Positions 38,800 to 49,714 of a stretch of DNA of 64,000 nt are shown here, piece by piece. This DNA comes from Pseudocercospora fijiensis CIRAD86 (Eukaryota; Ascomycota; Dothideomycetes; Mycosphaerellales; Mycosphaerellaceae), in the NCBI RefSeq assembly GCF_000340215.1, contig NW_006921542.1, positions 115,614-179,613 of the forward strand, in the 5' to 3' direction. The notes under the pieces are model-generated. The model saw nothing but the letters and a program-made list of their open reading frames with translations. It was not told the DNA's origin and did no database searches. Each line of letters starts with the position of its first letter. Positions within the stretch are counted from its first letter, which is position 1. Both the position numbers and the translations under genes were made by a program.

Positions 38800-40140
38800 G
38801 AAGTACGGTCAATTCGGGCCTAGTCCTTAGATTTGTCGCATTAGCCTAGTAGATAGCTAGTACTATTACAATTGAAGCACTTCAATCCGGTTAGTAGACT
38901 ACCGTAGCTGTTATTACTATTGTTAGCCGAGCGGTTAGCATTGTAGGGATACGAGCCCCTTCTATAGCCCCTATCGCGGCCTCCTCTATATAGCCGGCGG
39001 CTACGGCCTCTTCTACGGTCGTTGTTACTATTCCTACTATTAGCGTTGTTGTCCTAGTAGGAACCTTAGTTTCCTCCGCGGCTACGGTTGCTACGGTTAG
39101 TACTAGTTAGTCGGATCCTTAATTCTAGTCGTTATTAGAGCTAAACAGCCCGTTCGGCTGTTTCCACTTCGACTATAAATTGAATGCGTATTAGATTAGC
39201 TTGTTCGAACACACGGCGACGGTCCAATTCGAGGATAAGCTCCTATCGCAATTTAGGGCGTATTTCGGAAATCTAAATAGAGTCGGTCTTAGCTAGTAAA
39301 TCATCCTCGAGGGTCTTTAAATAGGCCTTAAATAAGCGAGCCGATTAATTAGTCTTTTGTTTAGCTCGAAGGTATTAGTCCTAAGCGTGTTGTTGCCTTA
39401 GTATAGGGTTTCTAAGGGTGTCTAGCATAATAGTCTTGTAGTCTTGCTACTAAACAGCGGTCTAATTAGTAAGGGAATCGAAATGGTTATCCTAGGTGCG
39501 CTTTAGGTCGCTATTAATATACTACATCGCGTAGACAACTAGTGAATAGTTATCTAGAAGAGCCCTCGGCGCATTTCGTTAGTTAAGCTTACAATCGCGT
39601 ATGTAATTATTATATTGTTTGCGACTAGAGCCGTTAAATACGGTACAGTCCTTAAGCTTAGCATCCTTCTTTTAGATAGGGACGGGTAGTAAGGAAGGCC
39701 CTGCTATCGGCTTAGTAGTAGTTGTTAGGGCTTCCTATAGACGGCGAATCTCGAAGAGATTATCCTTTAGCTGTTGTTCTTAACGCAAGGCAGTAAGCCT
39801 GTTTTAGGTAGCTTCCTAAAGTCTCGCTACTAGTTAGGGACTAAAGGCTAGCTAGCTATATCGACGGTTAATAATATTGTTAAGAATGTCGTCGATAGGC
39901 AATTCTAGGTCGTTACCTAGAACTGCAGGTTCTTCTTTAGCAGGTCCTATAGTAGGCTCTTCGGTAGGAGGCACTTTAGTAGGTGCTCTAGTAGGCACTT
40001 TAGCAGGCACTGTGCTACTAGCATTGTCGTTGCTAGCGCTACTAGCGGCAGCACGGTTATTGTTTCGTAATAAGCCGGCTATTGTAATAGGGGGTAACAC
40101 TAATAATGTATTGTTAGCCCCTAAGATGCGGATGTAGCGG
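38800..40140 (-). pseudogene. Gypsy gag with CCHC zinc knuckle
   Basis: The capsid protein precursor lies upstream of pol. The first open piece (40,100-39,852) is Pro/Ala/Thr-rich (VPAKVPTRAPTKVPPTEEPT); the rest is charged and helical with TAG/TAA stops. A single zinc knuckle is readable at 38,879-38,838 as C-x2-C-x4-Y-x4-C. The metal-binding His has become Tyr (CAC to TAC), and a TAA stands just before the last Cys. The start codon is uncertain. Confidence 0.8.
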
Positions 40141-40345
40141 AATTAGTAGGTATTAGTCTAGTGCGATTGACTTAGTGTAATAGGCCGTATAGAAGGCCTT
40201 GCTTAATGATTGGTACGGTTGTTTCGATAGAATAGTACGTATAGGTCCCGTTCTTAGGGCGCAATATAGTTAGATTAGTCTTATTCGTAGCTATACCGCT
40301 AAAAGCTTGAAATAAGGACTATCTAGCTACTACCCTTAAAGGGTA

Positions 40346-40357
40346 GATCGAATACTA
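40346..40357 (-). promoter_or_regulatory. Primer-binding site, probable self-priming
   Basis: Directly adjacent to the 5' LTR, the minus strand reads TAGTATTCGATC. Eleven of these bases are exactly complementary to the element's own transcript within the LTR (plus-strand TAGTATTCGAT at 40407-40417). I recognise no tRNA 3' end complementary to it. This is the arrangement of the Tf1/sushi group, where the RNA 5' end folds back to prime reverse transcription. Confidence 0.65.
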
Positions 40358-40554
40358 TATAAGAAGGGTTATATTAGTAGGTAGATAGGGTAGTAGTAGG
40401 TACAGGTAGTATTCGATAAGGATCTAGGAGGAGAGGGAGGAAGGTAGGAGAGTTAGCCTAACGCTAAGCGCTAAGCCCTACCTAAGGCACTAAGACCCTA
40501 GCTTCACTCGGCCTAATTACATGCCAATCACGTATAGCCTCTTTGGCTCTAACA
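40358..40554 (-). repeat. 5' LTR of the Gypsy element
   Basis: 197 bp, starting TATAAGAAGGG (TGTG changed to TATA) and ending CTCTAACA on the plus strand. If the self-priming model is right, transcription on the minus strand starts at about 40417. That makes 40418-40554 the U3 promoter region, which has a CT-rich tract (minus strand) just upstream of the start. Confidence 0.93.
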
Positions 40555-40559
40555 CTATA
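40555..40559. repeat. Target-site duplication of Gypsy, right
   Basis: CTATA, identical to 33477-33481. Removing 33,482-40,559 rejoins the interrupted Helitron sequence. Confidence 0.9.
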
Positions 40560-41110
40560 GGCAGAAAGTTAGGCTTTCTATTAAAGTTAGGGAATGTTAT
40601 CGCTCGAATACTAACCTACGCGCTAATATACTACTAGAGTATAGACCCTATAGAATCGTCCGTTCTTCCTCTAGAAGTTAGATACTAGTTTAACGATCTA
40701 ATAGAATTTGTATTAACGTAGTTCGACTACTAGTCTAGGAGCGGGACCGGTAACGGGAATACGGTTATATAGAAACGATAGCCTAGCGGAAGATTAGGAG
40801 ATACCCGCTTTATACCTCGTCTCTTTATCTCTATATAATATCGTTTAGAACGGATTATCGTCTTATACGACGTTTATCCCCGTCGATATTTTAACTAGTA
40901 ACGGGGAACTAGATCTCCGCTTTAGCTTCGGCTATCGTCGCGAACGCCGCAACTTAGATAGACTATCGTCCGATATTAGGTTAATCGTAAAGTCGGGCGG
41001 TATAAAAGAGCTAGGTATCGCTCGCTTCTTGCCTTTCCTCGCGCTCTCTATATCCGGTAGCGTAAGTATCGGGCGCTTAGATCTAGAAGAAGATAGAGTA
41101 GATAGAGAAG
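40560..41110 (-). pseudogene. Helitron protein, N-terminal part
   Basis: A minus-strand frame from about 41,100 towards the Gypsy insertion reads LSSSRSKRPILTLPDIESAR, then basic and Ser-rich sequence, with only TAG/TAA stops. It appears to be the upstream continuation of the Ser/Pro-rich N-terminal region seen left of the Gypsy element at 32,600-33,476. Low complexity means homology cannot be judged by eye; the assignment rests on position and frame character. Confidence 0.5.
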
Positions 41111-42244
41111 ATATTTTAGGTAAGGAAGAGCTAAGCGAGTACGCCGTACTATAGAGTTCGAAGAATCGCGGCCTTTCGTACGAAAAGCGAGGTAATTACG
41201 ACGTACTATTAGTAGACCGACGATATCGAGGCGTCCTTATATACTACCTCTCGGAGATAGGGACAATTCTAAGAGCAAGCCGTTGTTTTCTCGTAGAAAT
41301 CGTCGATAATATAAGCGTTAAGGTACGCCTCGGAAATTAGGATCCTAGAGCGATATAAGGTATACGAATCGTAAAGAGTCGATATTAGGGATCTCGGTTA
41401 GGAGGGACCGCGGCTATTAGCCTACCTACCTCTAATGCTTACTAGTCCTAAGTTGTTTATAGATAGAATAGCTAGATGTTCGATATTACGAAAGAAGTCT
41501 AAGATCTAGGGCGGACGAATCGTAAAGAATCGATAGTAGAGAACCTAGTTAGGGGGGCCTATACGATTAGTGCTTACTTACGAATCGTAATAATTCGGAA
41601 ATTAATACTAGGAAGTTCCTTTAACGGAGCTAGTTAGATTATTAGAATCCGTAGATTAGAAGATTCCTAGATCCTAAGGTAGTATTAGCGGAGTATATAG
41701 ATTAAATAAAGGTTACCCGGAATACTACTCCTATACGAGCCCTCGAGATCTAGTTTAGACAAATTATCCCTAACTAGTTAATTAAATCTAGGGTATATAG
41801 TTTGCGAGAGTAGTAGGATACTCGCCGGCCGAGATTACGGAGGAGGACTAAGTACGAATAGTAGGTTCGTATAGGGTAGTTCGTATAGAGGGGAGAGAGA
41901 GAGCGAGAGTACTCGGTAGATAGGCGCCTCTTTAACCGATCCTAAGAAAGCTCTACGTTTACCGGCGTAATCTAGTCTTACGTAGTATCGATCTCGTAAT
42001 TTCTCGACGCGGAAAGGCTATAGGTACCCTATAGAGCGCCTAAAGTTAGGAGACTAGTAGGATAGCTACTAGATTCCTTAGGCGTTAAGTAGATTGCTCT
42101 ATAAGGGTCCTACCGGGAGTACTATCCTCTAGTCGCCGATTATTAAAGAGAGATACGTATATAGCTAGAGGCTATTTAGAAAACTAGATCCTACAAGAGC
42201 TAGTAGTGTTAGTAATAGCCGATTAGAGATATTAGGCGAGGACG
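41111..42244. repeat. RIP-degraded flank with a direct repeat
   Basis: No recognised coding domain. A roughly 50-bp motif beginning CGAATCGTAAAGARTCGATA and ending GGTTAGGAGG/AGTTAGGGGG occurs near 41,367 and again near 41,518. It may be the Helitron's 5' flank or another element. The hAT transposon inserted at its right end. Confidence 0.4.
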
Positions 42245-42252
42245 CCTATAAC
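42245..42252. repeat. Target-site duplication of hAT, left
   Basis: CCTATAAC, identical to 51852-51859. Eight-base duplications are typical of hAT transposases. Confidence 0.88.
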
Positions 42253-42272
42253 TAGACCCCGCAGTAGTTCGG
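42253..42272. repeat. hAT left terminal inverted repeat
   Basis: TAGACCCCGCAGTAGTTCGG. It differs from the right end only by C/T at position 10. It is followed inward by repeated GTTTAGTTTAG-type subterminal sequence. Confidence 0.88.
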
Positions 42273-42439
42273 GTTAGTTTAGTTTAGTTTACTAAGCCGA
42301 AACTCTAGTTTAGTTTAGGTTAGTTTGCTAAGCAACTATATAAGTAGCTAGTTCGAACTATATAATTTATCGGTTTTTAAGAAGTGTACGAATGTATACG
42401 TAGCTTTAAGCAAGCCCTTTGTAAGACTTAGTAGTATAG

Positions 42440-42460
42440 CCGGCAGCGTAGCCGGCATTT
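42440..42460. repeat. TAGCCGGC repeat pair
   Basis: Two copies of TAGCCGGC with a short GTAGCG-type linker. First of about a dozen clusters of this motif confined to the hAT element. Confidence 0.6.
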
Positions 42461-42684
42461 TTAGTCCTTAGTACTTATAGAATTTTCGAATCCTACTTAG
42501 GCTACGTAGTTGTATAAAGGTACTTATATAACCTCAAATCTATAGACAATTAGCTAAGGGCACTAACTAATCAAAAGCATATACATATATATATAAGGCA
42601 TTATAGTTTAGTTCGGAAACTGCACTCCTTAGGTATAAATTTCATCCTTTCGTTTACGGTTCAATTCCCTAACTGCTTAGTAGA

Positions 42685-43134
42685 ATGTCTTTATCTAGAT
42701 CTAGGTAGAACTTATCGATTTCCCTAGAAGTCCTCCTCCTTAAGAAGTTTATATACTTTCCTACCGAACTATTCGATAATATTAAGTACTAGGATAGCTC
42801 CTCCCTCGGTATTAGCATAGTATATAAAAGAGCTATAAGGCAGCTCTATAGAACGTTCTACTAGTTACTCGCTATACTAAGGCCGAATGCTAGTTCGTTC
42901 CTTAGAACTCTTAGTTATTTAGGAGATATAAAGGGTAGGGTAGGTAGTAACTTCGTATTATATAAGGAGGTAGAGGCTGCTATAGAAGAGGCCTTCAACC
43001 TATAGAAGATAGTAAAAGATATAGAGGCAGCTATAGGTCTAGGTACCTAGTTGAATTTCTAGTAGGTAGAGTATAAGGATATTTAGAGGGAGTATTAGGT
43101 AGAGTTGCGAAGGCAGGTATATAATATGCTCTAG
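42685..43134 (+). pseudogene. hAT cargo frame 1, about 150 codons
   Basis: A plus-strand frame opens with ATG (MSLSRSR) and reaches a TAG after 149 codons; the final TAG may itself be a lost Trp. Its internal stops are all TAG/TAA. The sequence looks helical (YKEVEAAIEEAFNL, VKDIEAAIGLGT) and has no recognised family. Orientation is opposite to the transposase, so it would need its own promoter. Confidence 0.45.
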
Positions 43135-43269
43135 AAAACAGGGATAGTGCCTATAACTATAACTATTAGGCTCTTTAACCTTCCTTATTTTTCCCTGTTT
43201 TCTTTTTATAAAAATCTAAACTAATACAAATCAACCGGAATGTCTATCTTCTTTTAGTTCTTTGAAAAA

Positions 43270-43322
43270 CCTAGCAGCGTAGCTAGTAGCGTAGCCGGTA
43301 GCGTAGCCGGTAGCGTATACGG
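43270..43322. repeat. TAGCCGGTAGCG repeat cluster
   Basis: Four units of about 12 bp (GTAGCCGGTAGC and relatives). Same family as 48843-48919. Confidence 0.6.
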
Positions 43323-43469
43323 CCTTTTTACTCCTTAGTACTAACGGGATTTTAGGAGACTTCTATTCCGTACGGCAAATAAAGTATACTATACTATATA
43401 TATATACTTAGAGAGTATTTAGAGCGCGGTATACAGCGCCGTATAACAGCGGCTTATTTCGTATATAGA

Positions 43470-43960
43470 AAAGCTTATAGATAACACTACGAACATCCTT
43501 TCTACTAGAACATCTATCCTACCTAGCACCGTGTCGAATATAGACATTCTAGCCTTTTAGAATCTAATCGAGTACTTTAAAATCCTTGTCTATAATCGTT
43601 ATACCCTTCGCGTAGATAGCTATAAGGTTGACCGCTAAAATAGTATTAGTATAGTCCGAAAAGAGGTAGAAGAGAAACATACATTCGAAGATACGAACTA
43701 GGTAGGCTTCTATAGCCTCTTAAAGGGCGCCTATCGCGGAGGCTTAGAAGCGAAGGTCCGTTCTATAATCCTAGGCAATTTCGCGAATAAGTCGTTAGAA
43801 AGGAGCTTTACGGATTAGGAGCTTAGAACTCTTCTAATACTGCCGAATCTAACGGAGGGCTACGGCTAAAGAAGGATTAGTAAAAAGACAGTAAGAATGC
43901 CGGCTACGCTACCGGCTACGCTGCCGGCTACAAATAGGACTTACTTCCTAGGCGCTATCG
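43470..43960 (+). pseudogene. hAT cargo frame 2
   Basis: A plus-strand frame with only TAG/TAA stops reads VSNIDILAF*NLIEYFKIL, then a charged segment (SIVRKEVEEKHTFEDTN), and ends with Pro-Ala-Thr repeats that are the translation of the GCCGGC motif at 43,894-43,935. No known domain is seen. Confidence 0.4.
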
Positions 43961-44220
43961 ACGCTTCGTACGATTGCTACTAGTAGTAGAAGCGCTAGTT
44001 GTCGTCTTACGTAGAGCCTTGCCCGCTATTGTCTTACGCGGAGCCTTACTCGCGACGCCCTTTCTAGTACCGGAGCTAGCGGTAGTAGTAGCAGCCCTCT
44101 TACGTTAATATACTATACTCGTTCTACTATTTCCGGTCTTATTGCGACCCGTAGAAGTACTAGGTCCCTTCTTGCGAGGCGTCGTAACTTAGTTAAGTAG
44201 ACTCGCTATTATAAAAGTCG
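43940..44220 (-). pseudogene. hAT cargo frame 3, Lys/Arg/Thr/Ser-rich
   Basis: A minus-strand frame reads VTTPRKKGPSTSTGRNKTG and SGTRKGVASKAPRKTIAGKA, with stops TAA/TAG only. It is strongly basic and low complexity, like a chromatin-protein tail. No globular domain follows in the visible frame. A link to the histone-like gene 1.3 kb away is speculation. Confidence 0.4.
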
Positions 44221-45501
44221 TCGAATTAAGGAAAAAAGTACGTTACGAAGGTATATAAAGGCGCGCGCGGAGCGAGGGTATTGCGGAAGTAGTAGATATA
44301 GAGCGTAGAGGTATAGGTATCGATACGAAGGTTGAATATAGCGGTAGTATCGCGGTATCGCTAGGTAATAGAGTAAGCTTCGCGTAAGCCTATATTATAG
44401 TAACGTTAGAGCAAGGAAAGAAGGCAGGTACGGCTAAAAAAGGTAGGTACGGCTAAAAAAGGCAGGTACGGGAGACTTTGAAATATAGCCGGTATATATA
44501 GCCGGTATAGTAATAGGCGAAAGCCTCCTTTTAATGAATAGCCGGCGTAATAATAGTATCTTACTATAGTATAGATATTCTTTAGTAATGCCTTTACTAG
44601 CTATAGTAATCTTATAAGTAACCTAGGCCTATTACTAGAAAATATAAGAAATATTAGGTAGGCTATACTAAACAAGCTAGTTATTTAGTAGGAAAAGGCC
44701 TACTACCGTCTCTATATACCGGCTACGAGTGCCGGCTATCGCTCTAAATTTAACTCCGCCCTATCTCGGAGGCTAAGGTACCGAGCGGAAACCCTATAGC
44801 TTATATTTACTCGGTTGTCGCGGAGCGCTTATAGGTAAGGTATTAGAAAAGAGTATAAAAAGTACGAGAAGAGTATCCTAGGATATAGGTCGTAAGTAAA
44901 TAAGAGTAGTACGCCTAGTTATTTATATAGTACGTTACTCTATACGACTAAGAGCCTATATTATCTTATGCTTCGCTTATAAGACCTCGACTCTACTAGT
45001 ATACTATCGATCTCTTCCTCGGTCGCTAATACGCTATCTTAATTCTTCTTCGAGTTGCCGGACTTAGTACGTATCTATAGCTATACAATAGCGCTACGTA
45101 TTATAGAGAATTTCTCGTTAAAGTTTCTCTCTCGTAGGCTTGCTATCTACCTCGTAGTATAGAGGATCAAAGTGCTAATACTAAAGAATCTCCTTATAGT
45201 TAGAATACTAGGGCTCCTTAGGACCTTTGTGTTTTAGGTCTAAATAGAGACGTATTATAAACGTTCTATCGCCCTTTCGCTTACTACCCGCTAGGTCGCG
45301 ATATACGAAGAAACTAATCTAAATATAGCTCGTCTCTGTAATAGCCGGGTAAATATAGAGCGCTAGGTTTCTACTTCGTACCTTAGATTTAGGGACGGCG
45401 CGGAGATAAAATTAGAAATATAGCCGGCACCTATAGCCGGTAAAAGGATGCGAAAATAGGCCTCCTCCTAGGTTAATCTAACGACTAAATACAATTTCCA
45501 A

Positions 45502-46095
45502 CTAATCCGCTATAAACCGACGCCGAATTTTAGCTAGAAGCTATATATCTTTATTTTAAAGAGTAACCCGCTTCGTATAGATAGTAAGGAGGTTTAAAAG
45601 CTTAAGCTCGGTTACGAGAAATGCCTCCGTAGCTTCCTAAAGAGCACTAATCGCCTTAGCCGTAAATCGCATACTAGACCGAAAATCTAATGTAATTTCT
45701 CGGACGAGTCGCTAGAAGGGAGTCTTAGGGATTAAAAGCTCGGTCCCTCTTTTGTTTTAGAAAAGCCGGATCTAGCGAAGGGCAATAGTACCTAGTTTAA
45801 AGCGCCGCTTCTTTGTCGTCGAGTCCTGCCTTATTCCCTTTCTTTTAATAGAAAGATAACTTTTCTTCGCGATAGTCTTCGTCCGCCTACTCTTTTTAGC
45901 CTTCTCCTATCTACCTATAGCCTTCTTGTTTTTCGGTACTGTTTTCCGAGGAACCCCCTTCCTTCGTATATACTACGGAGAGCCTTACTCTTCCGATATC
46001 TCGTTCTCGCTACGGTCTCCCTATACTTAGCTTGCTTTACCCTTGCCCTTTAGCCTCTAAAGATATTTATCTACGCGTTTAGGCGACGAGGGCAT
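45502..46095 (-). pseudogene. Histone H3-like (possibly CenH3-type) cargo gene
   Basis: One frame runs from ATG 46095 to TAG 45502-45504, 197 codons. Residues 97-197 are a histone H3 fold without frame breaks: FKLGTIALR, then TELLIPKTPF*RLVREIT, then ISAL*EATEAFLV, then IYTKRVTL*NKDI*LLAKIR. Twelve internal stops occur, all TAG or TAA. Four of them replace Gln residues invariant in H3 (in RYQ, PFQR, LQEA, DIQL), as CAG/CAA to TAG/TAA mutation predicts. Residues 1-96 form a long Lys/Arg-rich tail; RRTKTIAKKS at 70-79 weakly recalls the canonical H3 tail. Canonical H3 is about 136 aa, so the tail is about 55 residues longer, as in many centromeric H3 variants. There are two extra residues between the N helix and helix 1; loop 1 has canonical length. 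It lies downstream of the hAT transposase on the same strand, inside the TIRs. The intact form would package DNA in nucleosomes. Confidence 0.85.
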
Positions 46096-46559
46096 ATCGG
46101 TAGGACCTAGAAAATTAATAAGTATATAATCGTAAGGAGACATTAATGCTTCTTGCCTTCTAGAACAAATAGTCTTCTATTAAACCGCCTTAGTAGGTCA
46201 TCGTTAGATTCGAATAAAGGATAGTAGCTTAAGGAAGGGGAGGTAGCCGGCTTAGGAAGGCCCGAAGAGCCGAATCCTTAAGGCATATTTGTCTTTAAGA
46301 ATATAGGGAAAGGGAAGAAGGAGAGGAAGAGCGAATAGAGAATTAGAAATAGTCCGTAGGTAAGCGGGGTCGGTTGCTATAGCAACTAGTCTGTTTAGGT
46401 CCTAGGAATTCGAAACACATTTCGGATATATACCGGCTATATACGCCGGCTATATTACCTTATATATAAACGCTTCGTCTCCTTAAAGCTGCTCTAAGCC
46501 TATATACGTTTCCGCTTCTCGACCCGGTATCGCCTTCTACCTCCGCCCTCCTCCTCTTT

Positions 46560-48640
46560 ATTATCGCTAATTAGGGTTTCGCTTAGACTAAATTTCGTAT
46601 TCTCTTCGCGCTCCTAGGTTTCTTCGATCTTAAGGTTTTCTAATTCCTCGATTAACTCCTTTAGTATAATCTTTAGTAACCTGCCTTAGCGATTCTAGTA
46701 GAGGAGATAGTATTAGAATACTATAATAGATTCGAAGGTAGTAGGCGAGTATATTCGATTAAAGCGGCCCTAGTAACGAGCGATACTAAAAGACCTCTTA
46801 TAGCCTATACCTACGCTCGGGATAGCGAGGACGTCCTAAGCGACCGACGCTATCGTTAGAAACTTAGGCTCTAACCGCTGCTATATAGCGAGAATATCGT
46901 CTCCGAATTCGTCTAGAAGACCGGTAAGATCTAGAGATTATTAGCCCTCTTTCTAAGCCTACGGGTTTGTACTTACTCGCGCGCCGATAGAGATCGAACT
47001 CTTCTTTATTTACTTTAGTAGTTGCTTCCTCTTCTACCTCTACTTCCTACCTACGAAATAGGTATAATATCGGAGCCTTCTAAACCTTCTTTTTCTTTAT
47101 AGGAGCTGTATTTAGACTAGTTTCTTTCCGACGCTCGTAGAACATCTTTTCTAGAATAGTCTAGTAATGCTTCGGCTATACCTCGTCCGCCTTCTATTCC
47201 GGCCTCTACTAGTATATATCCTTTTCTACCGGGTTAAGCAAGTACGTAACGCTATAGATATCCCCGAACGAGTTAAAGGTAGTACTGTAATATTTATACA
47301 ACTTAGTATAGGAGGTGTCTATAGCTTTCGTTATAGCTACTTTCTAGGGAACGCTCTTCTTAGCTAGCTTAGCTACGGTTTCCTCGAGCTCGTTAAAGAG
47401 CTAGTTATAGTACGTAAAGACAAGGTAGATCGTCGGTCCTCGGGTTCTTCTAATCGTAGCAGTAACCTTCGTATAATGCTTACTAATATCGACGAGATAC
47501 TCTGCTTAGCGCTATTCGGCGGCGGTAAGGCCGAGCTACTTAATACCCTCGGAACTCTAATAGATCTCGAGAGCGGTACGTAAAGTACATCCCCTCGTAA
47601 CTATATAGAAAGTCGAATCGAACCGGGTCTTAACGTCTTAGGTAAAACGGAGTAGGCGCTAAGGAGGCCGCTTTTGCTATCGCTTATTCTATGCGATATT
47701 CTAGGCATCGGTTTAAGGGCGCTCGATTAGGTTCTTTTAAATAGCCTCGAATCGGTTATATCTCTATAAGCTCGAGTTCGTATATATTGCTAGACGACGA
47801 AGCTAGAGAAAAAGAGTTAGAACTATACTAGGTTGCCGGCTATAGGTACCGGCTACGGACAAAAGTTATACCTTATATAAAACGAGAGCGAGGCTCTCTA
47901 CCTTATCCCGTCTTATTACTATAGTAAGTTTCTCGACTTTCGACTTTGCTTTATCCTTATCTAGGATCTTCTATTAGTCGTCGTTTAATAGTGCAATTTT
48001 AAGCGTCTTAAAGAGGGCTCGGATCGCGATTTGAACTATATAAGCGAGGTAGGGAAACTTCTATAGGGATGCAACTAGCAACGACGTCGGCTCCGATTCG
48101 TTAGGGCTAGGGCTATTAATAGGCTCCTCTTTATCGTTATTATCGTACGTATTATCGTACGTATCCGGAATCGTAGCGAGCTTAATATTCGGAAGATTAA
48201 GCTAGATTATAGACCTTATAATCTCCTCTACGTACTCGACCCTATCGATATAATTAGTAATTTCAAAGATATATACGAGTGAATTGTATATACAACGCCT
48301 TATATAATGTTCGATTATTACTAGCGTTGTCCGCGGTAATCGAGATTAGTTTCGTTATTACGCTAACCCTATCTATTGCCGTATAGACAAGCTTCGCTAT
48401 ATCCTTACTAGTATAGGAACCTAGAATTTTAGGGAATCCGATTATAAGTTCCTAGAGTTTCTAATCCGAATTAATAAAGTATAGTATAATCGAGAGGAAG
48501 GAGGCTCTTATAGTCCGGCTTAACTAGCTATCGATAGCAATAGCTACTCGGCGAGTATTACGGAGGATCTCTTAAATATCGTCTAACGTAGCCTCTTTGT
48601 TCTTTTCGAATATAATACGCTAGGTTGTCGCGCCGAGAAA
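46560..48640 (-). pseudogene. hAT transposase
   Basis: Catalyses cut-and-paste movement of the element in the nucleus. Two diagnostic regions are readable. The RNase H-like core at about 48,620-48,300 contains RRVAIAIDS*LSRTIRASFL, INSD*KL*ELIIGFPKI and ISITADNASNN, which match the hAT core (D-x-W-S-S, W-K-L-hydrophobic, T-D-N-A-x-N-N). The C-terminal dimerisation domain at about 46,920-46,680 contains FLTIASVA*DVLAIPSVGI and RSFSIARY*GRFN. Stops are TAG/TAA at expected Trp/Gln sites. The N-terminal limit is uncertain; a frame continues to about 49,270, but no BED finger can be confirmed. Confidence 0.88.
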
Positions 48641-48842
48641 TAGGGGAGGGTAGTTTATAAGATATAGGTATGTCTTCTATATAGACTCCCTTTCGTAGAA
48701 GTCTTCCGGAAGACCGTTTGTAGCTAGTATTTCGTTTGCTAGTTGCTTAAAGTCTTCGGGGGAGAAATCGGTAGCCTTTAATCCTAGAGCTTCCTTAAGC
48801 GTAGCCTATAATAATTAGCTAGACCTCTACGGTTGATTCAAG

Positions 48843-48919
48843 TAGCCGGAATCTATAGCCGGAATCTATAGCCGGTAGCTATAGCCGGCAGCTATAGCCG
48901 GCAGCTATAGCCGGCATTT
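48843..48919. repeat. 13-bp GCCGGC minisatellite, six units
   Basis: TAGCCGGMATCTA/TAGCCGGCAGCTA units start at 48843 and recur every 13 bp to 48908. This is the longest of many clusters of the same motif within the hAT element (42,440; 43,270; 43,894; 44,480; 44,720; 45,420; 46,430; 47,833; 50,283; 50,850; 51,520; 51,665). Confidence 0.85.
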
Positions 48920-49714
48920 TAGAAGACGTACCTCTTTCTAGAACGCTATATCTATATTAACTCTCCTCTTTCCTTAAGATTCCCGATACCGTTTAGAATA
49001 GAGATAGTTCGTAGGCGATAAGTTCCTATCCCCTAGTTTCGGGTGTTTTAAGATTGAACCGTAGAAGTTATAGACAATTACTAGTTAACCTTTAAGTCGA
49101 GAAGTCGTATAACGGTATAATGCCCCCTCTATAAAGAACTTCTAGAATGTATCCGTTCGCTCCTTACTCCCCTATCGCATCGAGTACTTCCGGAGTTTAT
49201 ACTCCTTCGAACGTAAGTATAAAGGGAACTATATCTTATAGACCTATTAATTAAACTGCTCTATATACTCGGGTTTCTAAAGATACGCCTAGCTAGCCTT
49301 TTCGAAGATTTCCGGGTTAATACTCGATATTCTTATATCTCCGAACAACCTTCTACTTAGACTCCGTAAAGGTAAGGACTAGGTGGTAGTACCCTATAAT
49401 GAATTCCTACTACTAGGATTCGGAGAGGATGAATCTAGCCCTAATCGTCGTCTAGGACTCGATAGGCTCGAAGGTAAGTATACGACCTCCTCTCGACGTT
49501 GTCGTAATCTTGCTCGTATACTAGACTGTTTCGACTGTCGTCTCGTTATTACCCTTCCTAGTATAGCGCCTAGTATATATACAATGTCGGTCGGTATGTT
49601 TTAAGGTTTCGTACGGTAAGGTAAGGACTTAGGAGTAGTAGATATATACTAGTAGCTATAGGGAAACACCCTTTCTTTTATAGTATCGTATCGTTAGGAA
49701 CAGCTAGGCAGTAA

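Larger units (their letters stand above)
33482..40554 (-). mobile_element. Ty3/Gypsy chromovirus, complete, RIP-mutated
   Basis: 7,073-bp LTR retrotransposon with two 197-bp LTRs, a CTATA target duplication, and the domain order gag, protease, RT, RNase H, integrase, chromodomain read right to left. Chromodomain chromoviruses are known to direct integration to heterochromatin. The element interrupts the N-terminal coding part of the Helitron, so it inserted later. It keeps clearly more CA and TG than its surroundings and has open frames up to 157 codons, which fits a younger insertion with fewer rounds of RIP. Confidence 0.95.
28030..41110 (-). mobile_element. Helitron, interrupted by a Gypsy element
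   Basis: Rolling-circle DNA transposon on the minus strand. The order from N to C terminus is Rep nickase then Pif1-type helicase, as in known fungal Helitrons. Coding remains span 41,110-40,560 and resume at 33,476 down to about 28,030; the Gypsy element sits between. The Helitron ends (5' TC, 3' hairpin plus CTRR) could not be located because RIP changes such short signals, so the coordinates cover only coding remains. Confidence 0.8.

Noticed and set aside
39877..40137. 86-codon plus-strand open frame rich in Gly/Val/Leu
   Set aside because: It is the antisense shadow of the Pro/Ala/Thr-rich gag segment of the Gypsy element.
40329..40345. CTACCCTTAAAGGGTAG palindrome beside the Gypsy primer site
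   Set aside because: It may help RNA folding, but its position alone does not distinguish it from chance; the 11-nt self-complementarity next to it is the stronger signal.
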